Assembly: GCF_005484805.1 (NCBI RefSeq)
Contig: NZ_CP039432.1
Location: 310,001 to 374,000 of the forward strand
Origin: Rhodococcus sp. SGAir0479
GTDB lineage: Bacteria > Actinomycetota > Actinomycetes > Mycobacteriales > Mycobacteriaceae
Direction of reading: 5' to 3'
Length of the DNA: 64,000 bases
Shown: positions 8,615 to 17,116 of the stretch, piece after piece
Layout: each line of letters begins with the position of its first letter
How positions within the stretch are numbered: position 1 is the stretch's first letter
Program-made: the position numbers and the translations under genes
Notes under the pieces: model-generated
Database searches by the model: none
The model's input: only the letters and a program-made list of their open reading frames with translations
Told to the model about the DNA's origin: nothing

Positions 8615-9604
8615 TCAGCCGCTGTAAGCGGCGACCACCTCCGGGTGATCGAGGCAGGCGGTGGCGCCCTCGCCCACACAGGTCAGCGGCCGCTCGGCCG
8701 TCTTGACCGGCAGGCCGAACGACTCCTCGAACAGCTGCGATAGTCCGCGGAGCAACGCGCCACCGCCGATCACCAGGACCCCTTCGGCCATCACGTCGCT
8801 GATCGCCTGCGGCGGAAGCTCTTCCAGGCAAGCGGTCAACGTCTGCACGATTCCCGTCGTGGTCGGTCGCAGCGCCTCCACCACTTCCTCGACGTCGAGC
8901 GAGAGCAGCCGGGCGCGACCCGTGACGGCGTCCAGTCCCTCCACCACGAGGGAATGGTCCTCGGTGGCGTCGGGTGCGCCCATCTTGGCGCGCTCGGCGG
9001 TGAGCTCGCCGACGATGATCTGGTGCTCCTCGCGCAGGTAGTGGTGCAGCGCCTCGGTGAGTTCCTCCCCGGCCAGCTGGCTACTGCGGTGCGAGATCAC
9101 CCCACCGAAGCAGATGGCGGTGACCTCCGAGGTCCCGCCGCCGACGCTCACGACCAGGTGGGCGCGGGGCTCGAGGGGGTTGACCCCGCACCCGAGCGCT
9201 CCCGCGACCGGCGCCGGGATCAGCCCCACCTTGCGCAGCCCCGCCTCGTGCCCCACCTCGAGCAGTGCGCGACGCTCGAGGGGGGTCGCGCCGGCCGGCG
9301 TCGAGATGACGGCCGTCGGCCGGCGCCCGTACCGCCGGCGCGGGGCCACCCGATCGATGACGGCGGTGACGAACGCGCGCGCGGACTCGAGATCGACGAT
9401 CACCCCGTCGCGCATCGGTCGAACCTGCGTGATGCCCGACGGCGTGCGGCCGACGAGGTTGCGCGCGTCCTGGCCGATCGCGAGCGCCCGGCGCGGATCT
9501 CTGTTCCGCACCAGCATGAACGACGGTTCGTTCAGGACGATTCCGTCATCGAGAGTCCCGACGACCGTGTTCGTAGTTCCGAGATCGATGCCAAGTCCAC
9601 GCAC
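8615..9604 (-). CDS. MreB-like actin homologue with altered phosphate-2 motif
   Basis: This 329-residue protein spans a full MreB/Mbl-type actin fold. Motifs visible are GIDLGTTNTVV (phosphate 1), a STPAGATPLERRAL connector segment, VVSVGGGTSEVT (phosphate 2) and VIGGGALLRGL (adenosine). In normal MreB phosphate 2 reads DIGGGT; here the Asp is Ser, which may impair ATP hydrolysis. MreB organises lateral wall synthesis beneath the membrane. It lies tail to tail with the SEDS-PBP fusion, the two stop codons touching. The start is GTG with GGGAGG 6 nt upstream. MreB is missing from Mycobacterium and Corynebacterium, so its presence here is notable. Confidence 0.88.
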   Translation of the reverse strand: MRGLGIDLGTTNTVVGTLDDGIVLNEPSFMLVRNRDPRRALAIGQDARNLVGRTPSGITQVRPMRDGVIVDLESARAFVTAVIDRVAPRRRYGRRPTAVISTPAGATPLERRALLEVGHEAGLRKVGLIPAPVAGALGCGVNPLEPRAHLVVSVGGGTSEVTAICFGGVISHRSSQLAGEELTEALHHYLREEHQIIVGELTAERAKMGAPDATEDHSLVVEGLDAVTGRARLLSLDVEEVVEALRPTTTGIVQTLTACLEELPPQAISDVMAEGVLVIGGGALLRGLSQLFEESFGLPVKTAERPLTCVGEGATACLDHPEVVAAYSG

Positions 9605-9710
9605 GTCGGCCTCCCGAAGGGAATCGAACGAGATGGTTCCGATGCTACTCGAGCCGGGGGGCGTTCATGGCCGGTTTCTGGCGGCGCGACCGAGGTGCGC
9701 GCGGAAGACG

Positions 9711-9746
9711 GCGGCGCCCGCGGGAGCGAACTCCCGCGGGCGCCGC
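9711..9746. terminator. Intrinsic terminator for htpG
   Basis: A perfect 16-bp stem (GCGGCGCCCGCGGGAG against CTCCCGCGGGCGCCGC) with a CGAA loop begins 22 nt past the htpG stop on the minus strand. No T tract follows. Confidence 0.8.
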
Positions 9747-9768
9747 AGTCTCCCGCCGGTGGCCGCCC

Positions 9769-11724
9769 CTAGACGGTGCGGGCCAGGCGGTTCGCGAGGA
9801 TCTTCGCGAAGTGTGCGGGATCCTCCAACTCGCCGCCCTCGGCGAGAAGCGCCGTCCCGTACAGCAATTCGGCGGTCTCGGCAAGACTCGGATCGTCACC
9901 GCGCTCGGCGTGGGCGGCGCGCAGCCCCTCCACCAGCGGGTGCGTCGGGTTGAGTTCGAGGATCCGCTTGAAGTGCGGCACCTGCTGGCCCGACGCCCGG
10001 TACATGCGCTCGAGCGCGGGGGTCATCCCGAACTCGTCGCCGACGATGCAGGCGGGGGAGTCGGTCAGGCGAGTCGACAGCCGCACCTGCTTGACGTGGT
10101 CGTCGAGCGTAGTGGTGAGCCAGCCCAGAACGTCCGCGAACTGCTTGTCCTGCTCCTCCCGCTTCGCCTCGGCCTCCTTCTTCTCCTCCTCGGTGTCGAG
10201 ATCCACCTCGCCCTTGGCGATCGACTGCAACGGCTTGCCGTCGAACTCGGGGACCGACGTCACCCACATCTCGTCCACCGGATCGGTGAGCAGCAGCACC
10301 TCGAGTCCGCGGGCGCGGAAGGCCTCCATGTGCGGCGACGCCTCGAGTTGCTGGCGGGACTCGCCGGTGAGGTAGTAGATCTGCTCCTGGCCGTCCTTCA
10401 TCCGCTCGACGTACTGCGCGAGCGTGGTCTGCTCGTCCTCGCTGTGGGTCGACGGGAACGACGCGATCTCGAGCAGCGTGTCGCGGTTGTCGAAGTCCGA
10501 GAGGAGGCCCTCCTTGAGGACCCGGCCGAACTGGGACCAGATGGTCCGGTACTTGTCCCGCGACGTGTCGTCGTCGGCCGTCATCATCTCGCGGATGGTG
10601 GTGAGGACCTTCTTGGTGAGGCGGCGCCGGATCGCGCGGATCTGCCGGTCCTGCTGGAGGATCTCGCGAGAAACGTTCAGGGACAGGTCCTGTGCGTCGA
10701 CCACGCCCTTGACGAAGCGCAGGTACTCGGGCATGAGTTCCTCGCAGTCGTCCATGATGAACACACGCTTGACGTACAGGTGGATGCCGGCGCGGTGCTC
10801 GCGCGAGAACAGGTCGAACGGCGCGTGCGACGGGATGAACAGCAGCGCCTGGTACTCGAACGTGCCCTCGGCCTTCATGGGGATGATCTCGAGCGGATCG
10901 TCCCACGAGTGGCTGACGTGCTTGTAGAACTCGCTGTACTCCTCGTCGGTGACCTCGCTGCGCGGGCGGGCCCACAGCGCCTTCATCGAATTGAGCGTTT
11001 CGGTCTCGACGACCGTCTTCGGCGCATCGTCGGTCTCGTCCGCGTCGTCGCTCTTCGGCGCGGGCCGCTCGACCTGCATCCGGATCGGGTAGGCGATGAA
11101 ATCCGAGTACCGCTTGACGATCTCGCGCAGCTTGCGTTCGGAGGCGTAGTCGTAGAGGTGGTCCTCGACGTCCTCGGGCTTGAGGTGCAGCGTCACGGAC
11201 GTGCCCTGCGGGGCGTCGTCGACCGTCTCGATCGTGTACGTGGCGTCGCCGCTCGACTCCCACCGCGTCGCGTGCTTCTCGCCGGCCTTGCGGGTGAGCA
11301 ACGTGACCTTGTCGGCGACCATGAAGGTCGAGTAGAAGCCGATGCCGAACTGACCGATCAGCTCTTCGGACGCCACTGCGTCCTTCGCCTCGCGCAGCTT
11401 GCGGCGCAGCTCGGCGGTGCCGGACTTGGCGAGCGTGCCGATCAGCTCGATCACCTCGTCACGCGACATCCCGATGCCGTTGTCGCGCACCGTGAGCGTG
11501 CGGGTCTCGGCATCCACGTCGAGCTCGATGTGCAGATCCGACGTGTCGACCTCGAGGTCCTTGTCGCGGAACGCCTCGAGCTTGAGCTTGTCGAGCGCGT
11601 CGGACGCGTTGGAGACGAGCTCGCGGAGAAAGGTGTCCTTGTTGGAGTACACCGAATGGATCATGAGATCCAGAATCTGGCGAGTCTCCGTCTGGAACTC
11701 GCGCTGTTCGATACCCGTGGTCAT
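9769..11724 (-). CDS. htpG: Molecular chaperone HtpG (Hsp90)
   Basis: This 651-residue protein has the Hsp90 layout. The N-terminal GHKL ATPase carries ELVSNASDALDKL, DNGIGMSRDEV and GQFGIGFYSTFMVAD; the middle domain carries LYVKRVFI and LNVSREILQQ; a C-terminal dimerisation domain follows. It is an ATP-dependent chaperone for client proteins under heat and other stress. The start ATG has GAAGGGAA upstream. It is monocistronic, with its own terminator at 9711-9746. Length and motifs are normal for bacterial HtpG. Confidence 0.97.
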   Translation of the reverse strand: MTTGIEQREFQTETRQILDLMIHSVYSNKDTFLRELVSNASDALDKLKLEAFRDKDLEVDTSDLHIELDVDAETRTLTVRDNGIGMSRDEVIELIGTLAKSGTAELRRKLREAKDAVASEELIGQFGIGFYSTFMVADKVTLLTRKAGEKHATRWESSGDATYTIETVDDAPQGTSVTLHLKPEDVEDHLYDYASERKLREIVKRYSDFIAYPIRMQVERPAPKSDDADETDDAPKTVVETETLNSMKALWARPRSEVTDEEYSEFYKHVSHSWDDPLEIIPMKAEGTFEYQALLFIPSHAPFDLFSREHRAGIHLYVKRVFIMDDCEELMPEYLRFVKGVVDAQDLSLNVSREILQQDRQIRAIRRRLTKKVLTTIREMMTADDDTSRDKYRTIWSQFGRVLKEGLLSDFDNRDTLLEIASFPSTHSEDEQTTLAQYVERMKDGQEQIYYLTGESRQQLEASPHMEAFRARGLEVLLLTDPVDEMWVTSVPEFDGKPLQSIAKGEVDLDTEEEKKEAEAKREEQDKQFADVLGWLTTTLDDHVKQVRLSTRLTDSPACIVGDEFGMTPALERMYRASGQQVPHFKRILELNPTHPLVEGLRAAHAERGDDPSLAETAELLYGTALLAEGGELEDPAHFAKILANRLARTV

Positions 11725-11806
11725 TCGTGGTTCCCTTCGGCAGCAGAACGTTCGACCGAAATGTTAGGACGGTCTCGGCTGCCGCGGTGACGAAGGTCCA
11801 CGATCG

Positions 11807-12448
11807 TCATCCCGCGGTGAGGATCGACTCCTCGATCGTGGCGAAACCGTGGCACAGCGCGGTCACGATCTTCTGCCCCCGTTCGCCGTCGAACCAACGG
11901 TCCACGTGCGCCCAGTGGTACGGGTGCGACATGTAGGGACCGGTCAATCCCCCCAGGTCGGAGTACTCCTGCTCCCACACGTGCGTCCAGAGCGCCGCCC
12001 CGGACGCCGACGACACCCGCGCCAGCTGCGACGCCCCGATCGAGCGGATGTAGTGCGGCATGGCAGCGGTCTCGATCTCGAACTGCCGAACGTCGTCCGG
12101 TTCGGCCGCGGGATCGACGGCGACCAGCAGCGTCCGGTACACGCGCGGTGGCGCGGCAGAGCGGGCGACGCGCACCGCGCCCGGGAACGTGACGCCGTCC
12201 ACCCGCTCGACCGTCGGCGTCCACAGGGCCGCATCCACCGCGTGCTCGGCTGCGCGCCAGTCCGATTCGCTCGGAAAGCGGACCCGGAAGATCGCGTGTC
12301 CGGCGTTGATGCCACCGGGCAGCGTCGGCGCGATCGACGCCGCGGTGGCGTGCGGGACGACGGCGGCACGCAACCCGGTCAGGACCGCTGCCGTGCTCTG
12401 CCGATCCGCGGTAGCGGTGAAGTGGATCAGCCGGATGACCTCAAACAT
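11807..12448 (-). CDS. Dabb/stress-responsive barrel-like protein, two-domain
   Basis: This 213-residue soluble protein appears to hold two ferredoxin-like halves, each opening with a beta strand ([26 protein letters not shown]). The C-terminal stretch [19 protein letters not shown] resembles the Dabb (dimeric alpha/beta barrel) family. Some Dabb proteins are polyketide cyclases or stress proteins; the reaction here is unknown. It overlaps the 3' end of the upstream gene by 8 nt, so the two are co-translated and probably work together. Confidence 0.6.
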   Translation of the reverse strand: MFEVIRLIHFTATADRQSTAAVLTGLRAAVVPHATAASIAPTLPGGINAGHAIFRVRFPSESDWRAAEHAVDAALWTPTVERVDGVTFPGAVRVARSAAPPRVYRTLLVAVDPAAEPDDVRQFEIETAAMPHYIRSIGASQLARVSSASGAALWTHVWEQEYSDLGGLTGPYMSHPYHWAHVDRWFDGERGQKIVTALCHGFATIEESILTAG

Positions 12449-12833
12449 CGGACACCGCCGCCACGTCGTCGAGCGCGCACGAGGTGGTGCGCCGGCGACT
12501 GACCAGTGCGGCGTCCGCGTCCGCCCACCAGGCCGCGACGTCCGGGTCCCGGCCCGCCGCCCAGCGCTGCTGCCACCACGCGTCCGCGCCGGGGACCGTC
12601 CACGTCACGGTCAGGGTGTTCGACTGGTCGTCGAGCCAGACCGGGGGACTCACCAGGACCCGGTCGAGGACCAACCCGCGGCGGCGCGCGCCCGGTGCGT
12701 ACCGCTCGAGATACGACGTGAGGAACTCGCGGCCACGGCCGGGCGCGACGACCAGCTCGTCGACGACGTACACCGTGGGCACGGGCGTGTTGCTCGCCAC
12801 TCTGCCCGCCATGTGGCCCGCCGCGTGACTCAT
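12441..12833 (-). CDS. Small dimeric-barrel (NIPSNAP/Dabb-like) protein
   Basis: This 130-residue protein contains [44 protein letters not shown], the pattern of NIPSNAP/EthD/Dabb alpha/beta-barrel proteins, plus a Trp-rich region ([19 protein letters not shown]). No catalytic residues can be assigned. It is first in a two-gene unit with the Dabb-like gene that it overlaps by 8 nt. It is divergent from the devR homologue across 147 bp, so regulation by that protein is possible. Confidence 0.6.
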   Translation of the reverse strand: MSHAAGHMAGRVASNTPVPTVYVVDELVVAPGRGREFLTSYLERYAPGARRRGLVLDRVLVSPPVWLDDQSNTLTVTWTVPGADAWWQQRWAAGRDPDVAAWWADADAALVSRRRTTSCALDDVAAVSDV

Positions 12834-12980
12834 CGCACTTCCTTCCCTCGACCCGGACAGGACGCTAGGGCGCGGGCCGGTGGGCGCCTACGGCGGATTC
12901 CACGCAGCGGGAGGTGCCGCCCCCGCCGCGGGGTGCCCGGCGCGGTAGCGTTTCGCCGACGGAAGAGAAAGGTGGCACCT

Positions 12981-13613
12981 ATGACCCGGGTCTTTCTGGT
13001 CGACGATCACGAGATCGTGCGGCGCGGACTGGTCGATCTGCTCGGCAGCGCGCCCGATCTGACGGTGGTCGGCGAGGCTGCCTCGGTCGGCGAGGCGATG
13101 GCACGGGTCCCGGCCAGCGGCGCCGACGTCGCGGTGCTCGACGTCCGGCTGCCCGACGGCAACGGCGTCGAACTGTGCCGTGACCTGCGGGCCGTGCTGC
13201 CGGACCTGCGCTGCCTGATGCTCACCTCCTACTCCGACGACGAGGCACTCTTCGACGCCGTGATGGCCGGCGCGTCGGGGTTCGTGCTCAAGCAGATCCT
13301 CGGCACCGACCTGATCTCCGCGGTCCGTACCGTCGGCGAGGGCGGGTCGCTGCTCGACAGCCGCGCGACGGCCGCACTGATGCAGCGGATCCGGTCCGAG
13401 CGCACCGTCGATCCGCTCGCCGAGCTCTCCGATCAAGAACGTGCGGTGTTCGACCTCATCGGCGAGGGACTCACCAACCGGGAGATTGCCGAGCGTCTCT
13501 TCCTGGCGGAGAAGACGATCAAGAACTACGTCTCCCGCCTGCTCGCCAAGCTGGGCATGCAGCGCCGCACGCAGGCCGCGGTCCTCGCGACGGAGCTGCG
13601 CAACAAGCGGTAG
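12981..13613 (+). CDS. devR: NarL/LuxR-family response regulator, DevR (DosR)-like
   Basis: This 210-residue protein has a receiver domain with VDDH at residues 7-10, the phospho-acceptor Asp54 ([13 protein letters not shown]) and Lys104-region VLKQI. A C-terminal LuxR-type helix-turn-helix follows ([40 protein letters not shown]). The C-terminus matches mycobacterial DevR closely. DevR activates dormancy genes in hypoxia, NO or CO. GAAAGGTGG lies upstream of the ATG. Unlike the usual devR-devS operon, the sensor gene is convergent, ending 6 nt away. Confidence 0.85.
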   Translation: MTRVFLVDDHEIVRRGLVDLLGSAPDLTVVGEAASVGEAMARVPASGADVAVLDVRLPDGNGVELCRDLRAVLPDLRCLMLTSYSDDEALFDAVMAGASGFVLKQILGTDLISAVRTVGEGGSLLDSRATAALMQRIRSERTVDPLAELSDQERAVFDLIGEGLTNREIAERLFLAEKTIKNYVSRLLAKLGMQRRTQAAVLATELRNKR

Positions 13614-13619
13614 GCGCAC

Positions 13620-15296
13620 CTAGCCCAGCGGCACCTGCCACGTCAGCTCGGTGCCGCCGCCCGCGCCGGGCAACACCGTGCAGCTGCCGCCGCACTGCTC
13701 GGCCCGGCGGGCCAGGTTGTTCAGTCCGCTGCGGCGGGGGTTGTCGGGTACGCCGACGCCGTCGTCGCAGATGCGGATGGTGAGGTGGTCGGCGGCGTCG
13801 ATCGCAACGGTGACGGTGCTCGCCCCCGCATGCCGGAGCGCGTTGCTCAGTCCCTCCCGCAGCACCGCCTCGGCGTGCGGATGGATCCGCGTCGGCACGA
13901 GCGTGTCGATCGCCCCCGTGAACTGGACGTTCGGCGTGAGGACCGAGCGGGTGGTGAGGTCGCCGATCGCGTCGAGCAGCCGGCGGCGCAGACTCGCCGG
14001 GGCGTCGTCGCCCGTGGTGTGCAGATCGAAGATCGTCGTGCGGATCTCGCGGATCGTGCGGTCGAGCTGGGACACCGTCTGCGTGAGCGTGCTCGCGGCC
14101 GATTCGGGGACCGGGTGGGTCTCGTCGAGCAGCAGGCTCTGCAGGCTCATGCCGGTCGCGAACAGCTGCTGGATGACGTTGTCGTGCAGGTCGCGACCGA
14201 TGCGGTCGCGGTCGGCGAGGACGTCGAGCTGGCGGCGCCGGTGCTGCTGGTCGGCGAACTCCACCGCGAGCGCAGCCGAGTCCGCCATAGACCCCAACCG
14301 CGTGACCTCGTCCTGTGTCCAGCCCTCGCCGTCGCGGGTGACCACGAACATGCCGGCGACCCCCGACGTCGTCGACAGCGGCAGCGCCGCGATCCGGACG
14401 CGGGGGGTGTCGAACGGGGCCACGCGGTCGTGCTCGGTGAACAGCGCCGGTCGGCGCGCGCGGACCACCGGCAACAGATCGGAGTCCGACAGATCGAGGT
14501 GACTGCCCGCACGCGGACCGTCGTGCGACCACGCGGCCTCCACGGTCGCGTCCTCCTCGTCCACGACCATCACGTAGGCGCCGCTCGCGCCGCACAGGTC
14601 GCCCGTGCGGGTGACCAGCAGATCGAGGGCCTCGTCGATCGAGCCGCCCGACAGCAGTCGGGCGTTGAACGACGCGAGTGCCGTGAGCCACCGTTCGCGG
14701 GTGCGGGCCTCCTCGAAGAGATGCGCGTTGTCGATGGCCACACCCGCCGACGCGGCGAGGGCGTCGAGGATCGTCTCGTCCTCGTCGGTGAACTCCGGGC
14801 CCGACCGCTTCTCGGTGAGATAGATGCTGCCGAACACGCGTCCCCGCACGATGATCGGCATCCCCAGGAAGCTGTCCATCGGGGGATGGTCGGGCGGGAA
14901 CCCGACCGATGCCGGATGCCGGCCCAGGTGGGCCACGCGGACCGGCCGCGGATGCTCGATGAGCAGTCCCAGCAGGCCGTGCCCTTCCGGGAGGTGTCCC
15001 ATCCGGGCACGCTCGTCGGGGGAGATGCCCTCGTACACGAACTCCGACAGCCCGCCGTCGGGGGAGCGCACACCCAGCGCGCCATACCGTGCGTCGAGCA
15101 GCGTCGTCGCGGCCTGCACGATGCGCTGCAGGATCGAGTCGAGTTCCAGTCCGGCGCCGACGACGAGAACGGCCTCGAGCAGTTCCCGCAGCCGGTTCGG
15201 TGTCGCGACGCTGTCGACCAGGCGGCTGCGCATGTCGGCGAGCACGTCCTCGAGGTTCTCGTACTCCCCGTAGCCCCGATGCACACTCTCGACCAT
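13620..15296 (-). CDS. devS: GAF-domain sensor histidine kinase, DevS/DosT-like
   Basis: This 558-residue protein has two GAF domains (about 40-195 and 210-350), a HisKA_3 dimerisation helix with phospho-acceptor His371 (RDLHDNVIQQLFA) and a HATPase domain (EGLSNALRHA, ICDDGVGVPDN). The first GAF has HPASVGFPPDHPPM, where His137 aligns by eye with the haem-ligand His of DevS, so gas or redox sensing via haem is likely. The start was set at ATG 15296; an in-frame upstream codon at 15362 lacks similarity. It faces devR tail to tail. Confidence 0.85.
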   Translation of the reverse strand: MVESVHRGYGEYENLEDVLADMRSRLVDSVATPNRLRELLEAVLVVGAGLELDSILQRIVQAATTLLDARYGALGVRSPDGGLSEFVYEGISPDERARMGHLPEGHGLLGLLIEHPRPVRVAHLGRHPASVGFPPDHPPMDSFLGMPIIVRGRVFGSIYLTEKRSGPEFTDEDETILDALAASAGVAIDNAHLFEEARTRERWLTALASFNARLLSGGSIDEALDLLVTRTGDLCGASGAYVMVVDEEDATVEAAWSHDGPRAGSHLDLSDSDLLPVVRARRPALFTEHDRVAPFDTPRVRIAALPLSTTSGVAGMFVVTRDGEGWTQDEVTRLGSMADSAALAVEFADQQHRRRQLDVLADRDRIGRDLHDNVIQQLFATGMSLQSLLLDETHPVPESAASTLTQTVSQLDRTIREIRTTIFDLHTTGDDAPASLRRRLLDAIGDLTTRSVLTPNVQFTGAIDTLVPTRIHPHAEAVLREGLSNALRHAGASTVTVAIDAADHLTIRICDDGVGVPDNPRRSGLNNLARRAEQCGGSCTVLPGAGGGTELTWQVPLG

Positions 15297-15583
15297 GCAC
15301 GCAGCATAGGCGGCGCGAGAAAACCGGGGAGATCGGTCGAAAGCGGGTGTAACACGTTGCACCCGGGCCTCGATGCATTCGGTGACGTGGTCGGAGGCGC
15401 GATCGTGGTGGCCCGCCCCGGCACGTATCTGTCCGGCGTCGATCCTCGGGGGAGGGGGTCGACGCCGGACTCCCCCTCCTGCTGCGTCCGGAGGCAGCTA
15501 CCCGGGACCGGTTCCCGACGGCCGACGCGACCGTCCGTGGCAGAAACCGTCCGGTAGGTGCCTTCCGCACTACACTCCGTCCG
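15297..15583. promoter_or_regulatory. Divergent intergenic region with alternative hairpins
   Basis: This region separates the DevS-like kinase and the TetR gene. A perfect 12-bp inverted repeat (15431-15442 with 15459-15470) encloses a G-rich loop. The loop segment GGAGGGGG at 15451-15458 is complementary to CCCCCTCC at 15472-15479, which gives a second, mutually exclusive hairpin. Nearer the TetR gene a -10-like TACACT (15571-15576) is bracketed by two CCGTCCGGT copies. Confidence 0.5.
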
Positions 15584-15585
15584 GT
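15547..15585 (+). promoter_or_regulatory. Promoter and probable autoregulatory boxes of the TetR gene
   Basis: Two CCGTCCGGT direct repeats (15547-15555 and 15577-15585) lie 30 bp apart and flank a -10-like TACACT at 15571-15576. The -10 is 7 nt before the GTG start at 15584, so the mRNA may be leaderless. The second repeat covers the start codon. Confidence 0.45.
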
Positions 15586-16198
15586 GACATCCCGTGCGCA
15601 AGACCTCCGGCCCGGCGCCATTCGCGAACGCATCCTCGACGCCGCCGAGGCGTGTCTGGTCGAGTCCGGATACAGCTCCCGTCTGCACGCGGTGATCGCC
15701 GAACGGGCGGGGCTGTCCCGCCCCACCGTGTACAAGTACGTGGGCGACCAGTCGGACATCTTCGAGGCGCTGCTCCAGCGGGAGATCACCCGCTTCTTCG
15801 CGGTGCTCGACCCCGTTCTCCACGCCCGCGGCGACGTGCGCAGCGGGTTCGTCGACTGCGTCGTGTTCGCGGTCGGGTACGCGCGGCGCCACGCGGTACT
15901 GCAGAAGGGCCTGCGCGATCACCCCGCGCTCGTGCTGCCGTGGTTCTCGGTTGCGGCCGGTCCGCTGATCGACCGCGGCGCCGAGTTCCTGGTCCCGCAT
16001 TTCGAACGGATGCTCGCGGGGTCGCCGGGGACCGGGATCGGTGCCCGAGCCGCCGGCGAGTGGGCCTTCCGCGTCGTCGCATCGCTGATCACCACGCGCG
16101 GCGCCGTCGACACCGGCGACGAGCGGGCACTCCGCGAGTTCGTCCACGGGCTGCTGTCGATCGGCGGCGTCCCGGCATCCGAGACGCAGTCGGTGTGA
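15584..16198 (+). CDS. TetR-family transcriptional regulator
   Basis: This 204-residue protein has an N-terminal TetR helix-turn-helix (IRERILDAAEACLVESGYSS; IAERAGLSRPTVYKYVGD) and an all-helical ligand-binding region of unknown specificity. It starts with GTG. Two repeated boxes in its promoter suggest self-regulation. It converges on the cupin gene, with 3 bp between stops. Confidence 0.88.
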   Translation: MTSRAQDLRPGAIRERILDAAEACLVESGYSSRLHAVIAERAGLSRPTVYKYVGDQSDIFEALLQREITRFFAVLDPVLHARGDVRSGFVDCVVFAVGYARRHAVLQKGLRDHPALVLPWFSVAAGPLIDRGAEFLVPHFERMLAGSPGTGIGARAAGEWAFRVVASLITTRGAVDTGDERALREFVHGLLSIGGVPASETQSV

Positions 16199-16201
16199 CC
16201 T

Positions 16202-16528
16202 CTACTTCGTGACAGTGAGCAGGAACGCCACGTCCTCGAGGGCCTCCACACTGTGCCGCGCCGCCGGGATGACGAGCATGTCGCCGGTGGACCCCTTCCA
16301 CGAATCCTCGCCACAGATCAGCGCGAGCTTGCCGCTGAGCACCAGCATCGTGGCCTCGCCCGGGCTGTCGTGTTCGGCGAGGCTCTTACCGGCGCTCAGC
16401 GCGATCACGGTCTGACGGAGGTGGCGTTGATGGCCGCCGAAAACGGTCTGGGAGCTGCGTCCACTGGACGAAGCCGCCGCCAGCTTGAGCTGCTGGCGGG
16501 CCAGGGCCGTCAGTGAGGTCTTGTCCAT
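16202..16528 (-). CDS. Small cupin-domain protein
   Basis: This protein of 108 residues (113 if the ATG at 16543 is used) has one cupin barrel. Visible motifs are LSAGKSLAEHDSPGEATMLVLSGK for strand set 1 and GDMLVIPAARHSVEALED for set 2. Candidate metal ligands are His and Glu of set 1 and His of set 2. GGAG lies 9 nt before the chosen ATG. Such small cupins often follow oxidative or regulatory genes, but no reaction can be named. Confidence 0.75.
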   Translation of the reverse strand: MDKTSLTALARQQLKLAAASSSGRSSQTVFGGHQRHLRQTVIALSAGKSLAEHDSPGEATMLVLSGKLALICGEDSWKGSTGDMLVIPAARHSVEALEDVAFLLTVTK

Positions 16529-16633
16529 CACATGCCACTCCATGCGTCGGGGACGAACGGGACACCGCTTCCGCAGTATGACCCACCCCGACGGGAAGGG
16601 CCGGGCTATCGAGCTAACGGTTCGGCTACCGCG

Positions 16634-17116
16634 TCAGCCGCGCACGTACGTCAGGAACCGGTAACGCAGCCCCGACTTCTCGGAGATGTGCCAGTCGCCC
16701 TCGTCCCCGATCACCCACTCGTCGCCGATGGCGGGGGCGAAAGCGTCGCCCTCGATGTCGGTGTCGATCTCGGTGACCGCGAGCAGATCGGCGAACGGCA
16801 TCGCCGCCGTGTAGATCTGGGTGCCACCCATCACCCAGGCGGTGTCGCCGGCGAGCTCGAGTGCGTGCTCGATCCCGCGGGCGGTCTCCACCCCGTCCGC
16901 CGACCAGCCGTCCTGACGGGTGACGACGATGTTGCGGCGTCCGGGCAGGGGACGGAAGCGCGGCGGCAGCGAATCCCACGTCAGCCGGCCCATCACCACG
17001 GGATGGCCCATGGTCGTGTCCTTGAACCGGGCCATGTCCTCCGGGACCCGCCACGGGATGGTGTTGTCGCGGCCGATCACCCCGGCCGTGGTCTGGCCCC
17101 AGATCAGGCCGATCAT
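16634..17116 (-). CDS. folA: Dihydrofolate reductase
   Basis: This 160-residue enzyme reduces dihydrofolate to tetrahydrofolate with NADPH. Seen are LIWGQTTAGVIGRDNTIPWRVPEDMARFK (substrate pocket, with Asp of the WRVPEDM segment), GHPVVMGRLTWDSLP, the NADPH-binding GRRNIVVTRQ, and WVMGGTQIY. The ATG overlaps the thyA stop (TGATG), so the two are co-translated. Pairing with thyA is logical because thymidylate synthase generates dihydrofolate. Confidence 0.96.
   Translation of the reverse strand: MIGLIWGQTTAGVIGRDNTIPWRVPEDMARFKDTTMGHPVVMGRLTWDSLPPRFRPLPGRRNIVVTRQDGWSADGVETARGIEHALELAGDTAWVMGGTQIYTAAMPFADLLAVTEIDTDIEGDAFAPAIGDEWVIGDEGDWHISEKSGLRYRFLTYVRG

Noticed and set aside
15431-15479. 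H-type pseudoknot
   Set aside because: The two stems cannot coexist because the single-nucleotide connector cannot span a 12-bp helix. I report them as alternative hairpins instead.
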